Under the pieces are notes generated by a model, which had not been told where the DNA came from, did no database searches, and was given only the letters and a program-made list of their open reading frames with translations. Positions 17,733 through 25,162 of a stretch of DNA of 64,000 bases are shown in pieces. Made by a program: the position numbers and the translations under genes. Positions within the stretch are counted from its first letter, which is position 1. Each line of letters opens with the position of its first letter. Source of the stretch: JAGXLC01 sp964461045 (lineage in GTDB: Bacteria > Bacteroidota > Bacteroidia > Bacteroidales > UBA12077); contig CAYWSJ010000003.1 of NCBI GenBank assembly GCA_964461045.1, forward strand, positions 1 through 64,000, read 5' to 3'.

Positions 17733-18286
17733 TATATTATTTTGCCTTTTTTAATATGATATATTTTTTCAACTTTTTCTTTTAATATTTCCTTTGCTCT
17801 TGACAAGTTTGATTTCGAGGTTCCCTCAGAGATCTGTAACTTATCTGCAATTTCTTTATGCGAATAACCTTCTATCACATAAAGGTTAAAAACCATTTTG
17901 TATTTGGGCGAAAGCTCCTGTATTATTTTGATCAGTTCCTTTTCGTTCAGATCCTCCAGGATATGCTCATAATTATAAACTGTAGATTCCAGCACTGTAA
18001 ACTCATCCATCAGCCACAACCGATTTTGTTTCCTTAATCTTTCCAGTGCTGTATTCACAATTACCTTTCGCATCCAACCTTCAAAAGAACCTTCATTCTT
18101 AAACTGACTCAGGTTATTAAATATTTTTATAAAACCTTCCTGCAAAATATCTTTTGCATCATCAGTATTCTGTGCATACCTAAGAGCTACACCATAGAGA
18201 CGGTCTGCAAACTGAAGATATAACTTCTTTTGTGCTTTCCTGTCTCCTTTAATGCAGGATTTTATTATGTTTGTTAGATTAGGCAC
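17732..18286 (-). CDS. ECF-type RNA polymerase sigma factor
   Basis: This is a sigma-70 family extracytoplasmic-function regulator of about 184 aa. Region 2 includes YAQNTDDAKDILQEGFIKIF and region 4 includes the helix-turn-helix GYSHKEIADKLQISEGTSKS. I choose the GTG at 18286 (protein beginning VPNLTNII) because a TATATTTG -7 box occupies 18306-18313, inside what would be coding sequence if the TTG at 18328 were used. The stop overlaps the ATG of the membrane/barrel protein, so the two are translationally coupled, as is normal for sigma/anti-sigma pairs. Its target promoters are unknown. Confidence 0.93.
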   Translation of the reverse strand: MPNLTNIIKSCIKGDRKAQKKLYLQFADRLYGVALRYAQNTDDAKDILQEGFIKIFNNLSQFKNEGSFEGWMRKVIVNTALERLRKQNRLWLMDEFTVLESTVYNYEHILEDLNEKELIKIIQELSPKYKMVFNLYVIEGYSHKEIADKLQISEGTSKSNLSRAKEILKEKVEKIYHIKKGKII

Positions 18287-18305
18287 GTAACTAGCTGATT
18301 TAAGA

Positions 18306-18313
18306 CAAATATA
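18306..18313 (-). promoter_or_regulatory. Probable -7 box of sigma factor operon
   Basis: TATATTTG on the minus strand matches TAnnTTTG, with TTTT at the 19-base position and a TTTG at 16 bases. The predicted transcript starts about 14 bases before the GTG start at 18286, which argues against the longer reading frame. Confidence 0.45.
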
Positions 18314-18376
18314 CCTAATTTTTAACAAACAAAAAACCTACCAAAGTTTGTATTTTTATGATGTACCTTTTCAAAA

Positions 18377-18412
18377 AAAAGTTGCGTTGAAATAAATTAG
18401 TACGCAACTTTT
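18377..18412. other. Strong isolated hairpin
   Basis: A perfect 10-bp inverted repeat, AAAAGTTGCG (18377-18386) and CGCAACTTTT (18403-18412), encloses 16 bases. On the minus strand it is followed by T residues, like an intrinsic terminator, yet no minus-strand gene lies directly before it because lpd already ends at its own terminator (18655-18687). It lies between the sigma promoter and the small peptide gene at 18465. Confidence 0.5.
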
Positions 18413-18464
18413 CCATCAAATAATTCATCTAACAATTAGACTTTGATTTTTTAATCCAGGAAAA

Positions 18465-18629
18465 ATGCAGGATAAAGTCAATTTTAAAAGCAAAAAATTA
18501 AACAAAGGAGTTATTATTATTTTTTCAATTATTTTAATTCTGTTTATATTTTCTTTATTTACAAGCAAATACGGAAAGGACTTTTTTTCTCAAAGAAAAT
18601 CACACTCCATAACACCTGTCTACCCCTAA
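18465..18629 (+). CDS. Putative 54-aa single-span membrane peptide
   Basis: A short reading frame starts at ATG 18465, seven bases after an AGG of a plausible ribosome-binding site (CCAGGAAAAATG). It encodes a lysine-rich N-terminus (MQDKVNFKSKKLNKG), one strongly hydrophobic Ile/Phe/Leu helix (about residues 16-33) and a polar C-terminus ending PVYP. This is the positive-inside pattern of a real small membrane protein. It ends just before the bidirectional hairpin at 18662-18687. No homologue comes to mind, and codon statistics cannot decide at this length, so it remains a candidate. It is the only coding candidate in the 440 bases between the sigma factor and lpd. Confidence 0.45.
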   Translation: MQDKVNFKSKKLNKGVIIIFSIILILFIFSLFTSKYGKDFFSQRKSHSITPVYP

Positions 18630-18654
18630 ATTTACTTTAAATACAGATTGAACC

Positions 18655-18687
18655 CATGAAAAAGGGCGCCGGAATTCTGGCGCCCTT
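18655..18687 (-). terminator. Terminator after lpd (bidirectional)
   Basis: A 9-bp GC-rich stem AAGGGCGCC/GGCGCCCTT (18662-18670 with 18679-18687) with an 8-base loop is followed on the minus strand by five T. On the plus strand a TTATTCTATTTT tract follows, so it may also end the small peptide transcript. Confidence 0.85.
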
Positions 18688-18726
18688 ATTCTATTTTATT
18701 TCAAATCTTTCATATTGAATTCAAAA

Positions 18727-20118
18727 CTATATATGAATCACCTCATCATAGGCTGCTGCTGCCGCCTCCATTATGGCTTCCGACATAGTAGGGTGTGGAT
18801 GAACTGATTTAATAAGTTCATGTCCGGTAGCTTCAATTTTCTTTCCTACTACCAGTTCGGCAATCATTTCTGTTACATTGGCTCCAATCATGTGCCCTCC
18901 GAGTAACTCACCATATTTGGCATCAAAAATCAGTTTCACAAAACCATCTTTCTGACCTGCTGCACTTGCTTTGCCGGAAGCTGTAAAAGGAAACTTACCC
19001 ACTTTTACTTCATATCCAGCATCTTTTGCATCTTTTTCTGTTATTCCAACAGAAGCAACTTCAGGAGTTGTATAAGTACAGCTTGGAATATTTTTATAGT
19101 CAATGGGATCAGGACTTTCGCCAGCAATCTTTTCAACACATGCAATTCCTTCTGCCGAGGCAGCATGAGCAAGAGCCGGTCCATGAACAATATCCCCTAT
19201 TGCATAGACTCCTTCTACATTAGTCCTGTAATATTCATCAACTTTCACTTTACCATTTTCCAATTCAATATTCATCTCTTCAATACCAATGTTCTCAAGG
19301 TTTGGAGCAACACCAACCGCAGAAAGGACTATTTCTGCCTCTTTGGTTTCTTCGCCTTTCTTTGTTTTAATGGTTGCTTTACAAAGATCACCACTGGTAT
19401 CAACAGACTCAACAGATGAGTTTGTCATTACCTTTATTCCTGCTTTTTTAAAAGAACGAGCCAGTTGTTTTGAAACATCAGAATCTTCAATTGGTACCAC
19501 ATTGGGTAAAAATTCTACTAATATTACTTCTGTTCCGATAGAATTATAAAAATTTGCAAATTCGCTTCCTATTGCACCTGAGCCAACAACTATCATTGAC
19601 TTAGGCTGTTTGGGAAGTGTCATTGCTTCCCGGTAACCGATAATCTTTTTACCATCCTGCTTCAGATTTGGTAATTCTTTAGATCTCGCTCCGGTGGCAA
19701 GAATAATATGTTTAGCTGTATATTTAGCAGGTTCTTCACCTTCTTTGGCAACTTCAACTGTATTTTTCTCAATGATTTTACCCCAACCCTGAAGATGATC
19801 AATTTTATTTTTTTTGAACAGGTATTGAATTCCTTTACTCATTCCATTGGCAACTTCCCTGCTCCTTTTTATCATTCCCTCAAAGTCGGGAGTTACTTCA
19901 CCGGAAACATTAACACCATAATCTTTAGCATGGGTCATATAACTGTATACTTCCCCGCTTTTTAATAAAGCTTTGGTTGGTATACATCCCCAATTAAGGC
20001 ATACTCCACCAAGTTCTGATTTTTCAACTACACCAACTTTCATTCCTAACTGAGATGCCCGGATGGCCGCAACATAACCTCCAGGTCCGCTTCCTATAAC
20101 TATTAAATCATAATTCAT
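18727..20118 (-). CDS. lpdA: Dihydrolipoyl dehydrogenase
   Basis: This 463-aa flavoprotein reoxidises dihydrolipoamide of 2-oxoacid dehydrogenase complexes or the glycine cleavage system, passing electrons to NAD. The N-terminal FAD site GSGPGGYVAAIRA, the redox disulfide C40/C45 in GGVCLNWGCIPTK, the NAD site VVGSGAIGSEFA and the C-terminal His442-Glu447 pair in HPHPTMSE are all present. No E1 or E2 gene is adjacent. It follows znuB by 32 bases and is probably on the znu transcript. Lipoate for its partner proteins would come from lipA-lipB at 53-54.5 kb. Confidence 0.97.
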   Translation of the reverse strand: MNYDLIVIGSGPGGYVAAIRASQLGMKVGVVEKSELGGVCLNWGCIPTKALLKSGEVYSYMTHAKDYGVNVSGEVTPDFEGMIKRSREVANGMSKGIQYLFKKNKIDHLQGWGKIIEKNTVEVAKEGEEPAKYTAKHIILATGARSKELPNLKQDGKKIIGYREAMTLPKQPKSMIVVGSGAIGSEFANFYNSIGTEVILVEFLPNVVPIEDSDVSKQLARSFKKAGIKVMTNSSVESVDTSGDLCKATIKTKKGEETKEAEIVLSAVGVAPNLENIGIEEMNIELENGKVKVDEYYRTNVEGVYAIGDIVHGPALAHAASAEGIACVEKIAGESPDPIDYKNIPSCTYTTPEVASVGITEKDAKDAGYEVKVGKFPFTASGKASAAGQKDGFVKLIFDAKYGELLGGHMIGANVTEMIAELVVGKKIEATGHELIKSVHPHPTMSEAIMEAAAAAYDEVIHI

Positions 20119-20150
20119 AATTTCTTTTTTTTAGATTTTAACATTAAAAC

Positions 20151-21005
20151 CTATTTTCGGTTATTTTGTTGAATTTTTGAAATTTTATATCTGTTTGCAA
20201 TAATTAAAAATAATTTTGATATCCCAAAAAGTACGATTAAAGAAAATATTATTGAAGCCCCCGAAGGAATATTTAAGGTATAAGAAATTATCAAACCCGC
20301 TATTATACCTATAAAACCAATAAGCATGGAGAGCAAAATAATATTCTTAAAAGTTTGGGTGAAAAAATTAGCAATCGACTGAGGAACTGTTAAAAGCGAA
20401 ATCAATAAAATTATACCTACCACTTTTATGTTTAAAACAATTGTTAAGGCAACAAGAACCAAAACAAGGTTTTTAATCAAAGTAACTGGTAACCCCTGAG
20501 CTTTAGCATATTTCTCATCAAATGAAATAAATAAGATATTTTTAAAAAAGATTATAAAAAACAACACAACCACCAGGCTAAAAATGGCCATATAGAATAA
20601 ATTCGTATCTGAAACTGTCAATATGCTGCCAAAGAGGTATGTCATTAAATTTGGAGCATATCCCGGAGTTAAATAAATAAATATTATACCAATAGCCATT
20701 CCTAACGACCACCATATTCCTATAACCGAATCATTTCTCACTTTTCCCTTTTCCGTAAAATATTCAATGCCTAATGCAGCTAATATACTAAACAGCGCAG
20801 CTCCGAGGATTGGATTCCATCCTAAAAAATAAGCTATTCCGATACCACCAAAAGAAGAATGAGTAATCCCGCCACTAAGGAATACAATCCGGTTTGCCAC
20901 AATGTAGGTTCCTATCAGCCCACATGTAATACTTGCAAACAAAGCAGCCCAAAGCGCATTAATTAAAAATTTGTATTCAAATATATTTTGTAAAAAATCA
21001 ATCAT
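20151..21005 (-). CDS. znuB: Zinc/manganese-type ABC transporter permease
   Basis: This 284-aa polytopic protein has about eight membrane spans and belongs to the ABC-3 permease family of Zn/Mn/Fe importers. The segment FLSGGITHSSFGGIGIAYFLG, which contacts the ATPase, is typical; its start overlaps the ATPase stop by four bases (ATGA). Together with the ATPase and binding lipoprotein it forms a complete importer. The family assignment is firm, but which metal is carried (zinc or manganese) is not decided by the permease alone. Confidence 0.92.
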   Translation of the reverse strand: MIDFLQNIFEYKFLINALWAALFASITCGLIGTYIVANRIVFLSGGITHSSFGGIGIAYFLGWNPILGAALFSILAALGIEYFTEKGKVRNDSVIGIWWSLGMAIGIIFIYLTPGYAPNLMTYLFGSILTVSDTNLFYMAIFSLVVVLFFIIFFKNILFISFDEKYAKAQGLPVTLIKNLVLVLVALTIVLNIKVVGIILLISLLTVPQSIANFFTQTFKNIILLSMLIGFIGIIAGLIISYTLNIPSGASIIFSLIVLFGISKLFLIIANRYKISKIQQNNRK

Positions 21006-21757
21006 TCCTTATTGTGTTTTTTCAATACAGTATGAGGCACTTCTCCATGTGTAATAAGCTGAATAGGACAATTGTAAGCCGACAATTGTTTTTCTGTAAT
21101 TACATTTGACCTGTGATAATGTAGTTCACGATTTACACAGGCTATTGTTTTTACGTAAGATGTTATTGTTCCTAAATCATGTGTTACCAATAAGATAGCC
21201 ATTTCATCATTCAACTCTCTCAAAATTTCATAAAGTTCACCTTCAAATTTATTATCAACATATGTGTTTGGCTCATCTAATATCAACATTTCAGGTTTAG
21301 AGACAATTGCCCTGCTCAAAAAAACCCTCTGCATTTGTCCTCCGGATAACTCTCCAATAGTTTTATTCTTCAGGTCTAAAATCCCCATTCTTTCCAGCAT
21401 GCTTTCAGCCTTTTTTTTGTCACTCTTTGTATATCTTGTAATAATCCTGTTTTTTAGCATCAAGCCAGAGAGAACAACATCCAGTACAGTTATTGGGAAT
21501 TGCTCATCAACCTGGTTAAACTGAGGCAAATAGCCGATAGATTTTATTTTACGGGATAAATTATATTTCACCTTACCACTATAAGGCTTAAGAATACCGA
21601 GAATTACTTTCAGCAGTGTTGTTTTCCCCCCACCGTTCGGCCCTATGATTCCTATAAAATCCTGCTTATAGATTTCAAAATCAACATCGATTAAAGCAGG
21701 CTCTTCACCGTATCCTGCATTTACTGATTCTAATTTCACCAAGCTTTTTTTCTCCAT
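21002..21757 (-). CDS. znuC: Metal ABC transporter ATP-binding protein
   Basis: This 251-aa ATPase energises the metal importer. Walker A GPNGGGKTTL, the signature LSGGQMQR, Walker B MLILDEPN and the switch histidine in LLVTHDLG are all intact. The final 50 residues include a His/Cys-containing tail (ACVNRELHYHRSN), common in zinc-type ATPases. It starts two bases after the stop of the binding protein gene and overlaps the permease start by four bases, so the three genes are translated together. Confidence 0.94.
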   Translation of the reverse strand: MEKKSLVKLESVNAGYGEEPALIDVDFEIYKQDFIGIIGPNGGGKTTLLKVILGILKPYSGKVKYNLSRKIKSIGYLPQFNQVDEQFPITVLDVVLSGLMLKNRIITRYTKSDKKKAESMLERMGILDLKNKTIGELSGGQMQRVFLSRAIVSKPEMLILDEPNTYVDNKFEGELYEILRELNDEMAILLVTHDLGTITSYVKTIACVNRELHYHRSNVITEKQLSAYNCPIQLITHGEVPHTVLKKHNKE

Positions 21758-21759
21758 AT

Positions 21760-22665
21760 TTATCCCTCCTTCTGTTCATTTTTGAGCGATGCTGCTAATT
21801 TTTGTGTAACAGACCTCATTTGTTCAATCCAATCATAAGCAAGCGGGTTTATTTCTATTATTTCAGCATTAATTTCCTCAGCAATAGTTTGTGCTGTCTC
21901 TTTATTAAATTGCTTTTGAATAAAAATTACTTTAATATTTTCACTTCTTCCCAGGTCTACCAATTCAGCTACTCTCCCAGGGGCAGGTTCTTTTCCTTCG
22001 AATTCAATAGAAACCTGCTCAAGATCATAATCTTCAGCATAGTAGGTCAAAGCCGGGTGAAAGATCATAAATTTTCTGTTGTTCAGCCCCGATAATTCTT
22101 TTCTGATAAGACTGTCGAGATCTTTTACCTGTTTTCTGAAAATATTGTAATTTAAATCATAAGTATTTTTATGGATGCTGTCCATATCAACAAGTGCATT
22201 TCTTATAACCTTAATCTGAGATTTAACACGGGCAGGTGAAGTCCAAATGTGCGGATCAAGTGAGATGCTTTTTTCATTTTTTTTATTTGAGTGAGAATGT
22301 TTTTCATTTTCCATCAGCTCAACCTGGCTTGATTGAGAGTAAACCTTTAGATCCGCATTTAAGGATTTAAACTTCGGCATCCAAGCCTTCTCAAAAATAA
22401 GTGGTCCGATACGAAAGTAAGCTATTGACTCTGATATTTTCCTCATCTGTTCGGGGGTAGGTTCATATGTTACAGGATTTGCTCCCGGTGGAACCATCAC
22501 ATTAACCTCAAATAAATCACCTGCAATTTGATTTACAAAATATTTTTGTGGCAACACGCTAACGCTAACCAAAGGTTTTTCATCTTGTTTATCTTTGGAA
22601 TCCTCACAGGAATAAAATATCCCGAATATTAACAGAAACGATAATATTAAAAAATACCTGCTCAT
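21760..22665 (-). CDS. znuA: Zinc/manganese ABC transporter substrate-binding lipoprotein
   Basis: This about 301-aa periplasmic metal-binding protein belongs to the ZnuA/TroA cluster A-I family. I place the start at ATG 22665 because the -7 box at 22690-22697 overlaps a longer TTG frame. The signal peptide ends FYSC with C20 as a probable lipid site. A short histidine-containing loop (KHSHSNKKNE) and the ligand motifs DPHIWTSP and FHPALTYYAED are present. The first ligand, normally His in a PHxYEPTP motif, is replaced: the sequence reads NPVTYEPTP. The metal site may therefore be three-residue or use water. It is followed immediately by the ATPase and permease genes. Confidence 0.9.
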   Translation of the reverse strand: MSRYFLILSFLLIFGIFYSCEDSKDKQDEKPLVSVSVLPQKYFVNQIAGDLFEVNVMVPPGANPVTYEPTPEQMRKISESIAYFRIGPLIFEKAWMPKFKSLNADLKVYSQSSQVELMENEKHSHSNKKNEKSISLDPHIWTSPARVKSQIKVIRNALVDMDSIHKNTYDLNYNIFRKQVKDLDSLIRKELSGLNNRKFMIFHPALTYYAEDYDLEQVSIEFEGKEPAPGRVAELVDLGRSENIKVIFIQKQFNKETAQTIAEEINAEIIEINPLAYDWIEQMRSVTQKLAASLKNEQKEG

Positions 22666-22689
22666 TTTATTTAGAATTAATTTAAATAA

Positions 22690-22697
22690 CAAAAATA
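22690..22697 (-). promoter_or_regulatory. Probable -7 box of znuACB-lpd
   Basis: TATTTTTG on the minus strand matches TAnnTTTG with TTTT at the 19-base position upstream. It lies 25 bases before the chosen znuA start. I see no clear Zur-type palindrome around it. Confidence 0.45.
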
Positions 22698-22821
22698 CAA
22701 GAATTCCTTATGAAAAAAAATAATTCTACCGCTAAATTAATAAAACAATTAATCGATAATATCAATATTTCAGAAATAAAACAAAAACACTTTTCAAAAT
22801 TTCAAGAAGGCCTTTCCATAA

Positions 22822-22848
22822 AAAAAGCCCCGGGAAACGGGGCTTTTT
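22822..22848 (-). terminator. Terminator after TlpA-like lipoprotein gene
   Basis: A perfect 11-bp stem AAAAAGCCCCG/CGGGGCTTTTT with a 5-base loop lies 23 bases past the stop of the gene at 22872. It is symmetric, so it could work in both directions. Confidence 0.9.
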
Positions 22849-22871
22849 ATAATTAGTAGAATATCCTAAAA

Positions 22872-23975
22872 TTATTCATAAATTTCCTTCAGTTTCTTTT
22901 CCAGGTCTTCTCCTCTAAGGTCTTTAGCGACTATCTTTCCTTTGGGGCCAATAAGGAAATTAGCAGGAATCGACCGGATGCCATATTTTTTACCGGCTTT
23001 ATTATCCCAACCTTTCACATCAGAAACCTGGGGCCATGTAATATTATCATTGTGAATGGCTTTAACCCATGATTCTTTTTTTCTGTCGAATGAAACACCA
23101 AAGATTTCAAATCCTTGATCTTTGTATTTTTTATAATTTTCTACCAGGTTTGGATTTTCTTTTCGACATGGGGAGCACCACCCTGCCCAGAAATCAAGCA
23201 AGACATATCCATCTCCTACATGATCAGAAAAAGTAACCATATTCCCGGAAGTATCTGGTAAAGTAAAATCAATAAAAGGTTTACCAACCTGAACTTTCTC
23301 GAGAAGATCCCGTCTTTCCTTCATATTCTTAGCATACTTGGTTGTTTGTACCTCAGGAGGAATAGTACTATAAATGCTGTCTAACTCATTAAAATCCAAA
23401 TAAGGCATTAAATAATTGGTAATAATGAACGGACCGATCACTGAATTTGTTTTGGATTTTCCATATCTTGAAATAAAATCCTGTCTTTCTTCATAGATAC
23501 TTTGCAAGTTATCCTGTATTCTGGCGATTTTCTCCTCATTATCTTCTCTTCTTGCCATCTGATAATTTCTATAAACAGTTCCCATTTTCTGTTCATAAAA
23601 TTTAACAGAATCACGAAATTGATTATAGTCATTATGAGCAGAAGAACCAGTAACGTCAATATTGCTAAGGCTATCTTTAGTCCCCTCTACTTCAATTTCA
23701 GAGTTTTCTGCAAATAAGAGAAATCCTGATTTATCTTTTCCCAAAGAAACTTTAAATAATTCCGGGCTTGAAAGCTTACCAGTAAAAATAAAACTTCCTT
23801 CTTTAGCATTAGTAGAATCGATGGAGGTCCACTGCCTCTTTTCTTCTTCCATTTTTTGTAAAAACACCTGGGAATCTTCTATCCCGCTGATATTCCCCTC
23901 TATCTTATAACCTTCCTTTTGCGTACAGGATATTACAAATAAGGGTAAAGCCAATAATACAAATAGTTTTCTCAT
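22872..23975 (-). CDS. TlpA-family thiol-disulfide oxidoreductase lipoprotein with DUF4369
   Basis: This 367-aa protein has a lipoprotein signal peptide ending FVISC (C17). Residues about 22-125 form a DUF4369 domain, a mostly beta module common in Bacteroidota TlpA proteins, followed by a helical linker (about 125-225). The C-terminal thioredoxin-fold domain (about 228-367) has the active site WCSPC and the cis-proline segment RSIPANF. It should reduce or isomerise disulfides of exported proteins or of cytochrome c biogenesis partners, anchored to a membrane facing the periplasm. A TAGGTTTG -7 box lies at 23994-24001 and a strong terminator follows, so it is probably transcribed alone. Confidence 0.93.
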   Translation of the reverse strand: MRKLFVLLALPLFVISCTQKEGYKIEGNISGIEDSQVFLQKMEEEKRQWTSIDSTNAKEGSFIFTGKLSSPELFKVSLGKDKSGFLLFAENSEIEVEGTKDSLSNIDVTGSSAHNDYNQFRDSVKFYEQKMGTVYRNYQMARREDNEEKIARIQDNLQSIYEERQDFISRYGKSKTNSVIGPFIITNYLMPYLDFNELDSIYSTIPPEVQTTKYAKNMKERRDLLEKVQVGKPFIDFTLPDTSGNMVTFSDHVGDGYVLLDFWAGWCSPCRKENPNLVENYKKYKDQGFEIFGVSFDRKKESWVKAIHNDNITWPQVSDVKGWDNKAGKKYGIRSIPANFLIGPKGKIVAKDLRGEDLEKKLKEIYE

Positions 23976-23993
23976 AGTTTAAATTTTTGACCT

Positions 23994-24001
23994 CAAACCT
24001 A
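23994..24001 (-). promoter_or_regulatory. Probable -7 box of TlpA-like gene
   Basis: TAGGTTTG on the minus strand fits TAnnTTTG, with TTTT at the 19-base position. It lies 19 bases before the start codon. Confidence 0.4.
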
Positions 24002-24036
24002 ACAAGAATAAATGAATATAAAAAGACAGTAAAGTA

Positions 24037-25137
24037 TTATTTTTTGAAATAAAGATCCAATAATTTCTGAGCAGCCATAAATGAAGTTGAGCGGCCCTTC
24101 AGGACATCTTGCTCTAAGTCTGGAAGTAGTTTTTTCACTTCTTCATATTGATAAAAATTATCTTTCAAAATTTGATTTATAGTTTCATACATCCAGAATT
24201 TCGCCTGTTCGCGCCTGTTCTTTTTAAAGAAGCCATTACTCTTCACATAAGCAGTGTACTCTCTGATTATTTCCCATACTTTTTCAATGCCCACATCATT
24301 TAAAGCAGAACAGGTAAGTACTTTTGGTAGCCAACCTGATTCAGGAGGAGGGAAAAGATGCAAGGCCTTCTGGTATTCTTTGGATGCCATTTCTGCATTT
24401 TCTCTGTTTTCGCCATCTGCTTTCGTTATAGCAATTGCATCAGCCATTTCCATAATTCCTCTTTTAATTCCCTGCAGTTCATCTCCAGCACCGGCTAACA
24501 TTAACAGTAAAAAGAAATCAACCATAGAGTGCACGGAGGTTTCAGATTGCCCCACGCCTACGGTTTCAATAAAAATTGTATCAAATCCTGCAGCCTCACA
24601 TAGGATAACGGTTTCCCGTGTTTTTCTTGCCACGCCGCCCAGTGAATCACCTGAAGGCGAGGGACGAATAAACGCTTTCTCGTTTGCTGATAATTTTTCC
24701 ATTCGGGTTTTATCTCCAAGTATAGAACCCCCGCTTCGTTCGCTGGTAGGATCAACAGCTAGAACAGCAAGTTTTCTTTTCGACAGCAATATCTTATTTC
24801 CCAGGGCTTCAATAAAAGTACTTTTCCCAACTCCCGGAACTCCTGTTATTCCAATTCTTAAAGAATTTCCTGAATACGGGAGGCATTTTTCTATTATTTT
24901 CCTGGAGAGTTCTGCATCCTCAGGCTTCGAGCTCTCAATAAGGGTTATAGCCTGTCCTAAAATACGTCTGTTATCATTAAGAATTCCCTTCACGTATTCA
25001 TCAGGATCCATCCGCGTCTTTTTCCTCCGGAATTTTTTCGCAGCCGAAGGATTAATAGATGAAGGCTGTTCAACTCCTTTATTTACATGTAAAGCACTTT
25101 TATCCTGGTCTTTTTTCTGATCCTTCTCGTTTCCCAT
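24037..25137 (-). CDS. meaB: Methylmalonyl-CoA mutase-associated GTPase MeaB
   Basis: This 366-aa G3E P-loop GTPase protects and reloads methylmalonyl-CoA mutase with adenosylcobalamin. The P-loop GVPGVGKST, the SDR-like switch region VDPTSERSGGSILGDKTRM, ETVGVGQSE and the base-specificity motif ITKADGEN are all present. The first 35 residues are a charged, probably flexible extension. The mutase subunits are not in this window. It lies 25 bases after the DUF1573 gene and is probably co-transcribed with it. The long open frame on the opposite strand is an antisense artefact. Confidence 0.95.
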   Translation of the reverse strand: MGNEKDQKKDQDKSALHVNKGVEQPSSINPSAAKKFRRKKTRMDPDEYVKGILNDNRRILGQAITLIESSKPEDAELSRKIIEKCLPYSGNSLRIGITGVPGVGKSTFIEALGNKILLSKRKLAVLAVDPTSERSGGSILGDKTRMEKLSANEKAFIRPSPSGDSLGGVARKTRETVILCEAAGFDTIFIETVGVGQSETSVHSMVDFFLLLMLAGAGDELQGIKRGIMEMADAIAITKADGENRENAEMASKEYQKALHLFPPPESGWLPKVLTCSALNDVGIEKVWEIIREYTAYVKSNGFFKKNRREQAKFWMYETINQILKDNFYQYEEVKKLLPDLEQDVLKGRSTSFMAAQKLLDLYFKK

Positions 25138-25162
25138 ATATTAAACAGATATCTCTTTCTTA

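Noticed and set aside
18287..18328. Longer sigma factor start at TTG 18328
   Set aside because: The extra 14 codons contain the TATATTTG -7 box and are not typical sigma sequence, so GTG 18286 is preferred.
24254..25120. Long open frame (288 codons) on the plus strand
   Set aside because: It is exactly antisense to meaB, whose protein is unmistakable; the antisense product has no domain and an odd Ser/Pro-rich composition.
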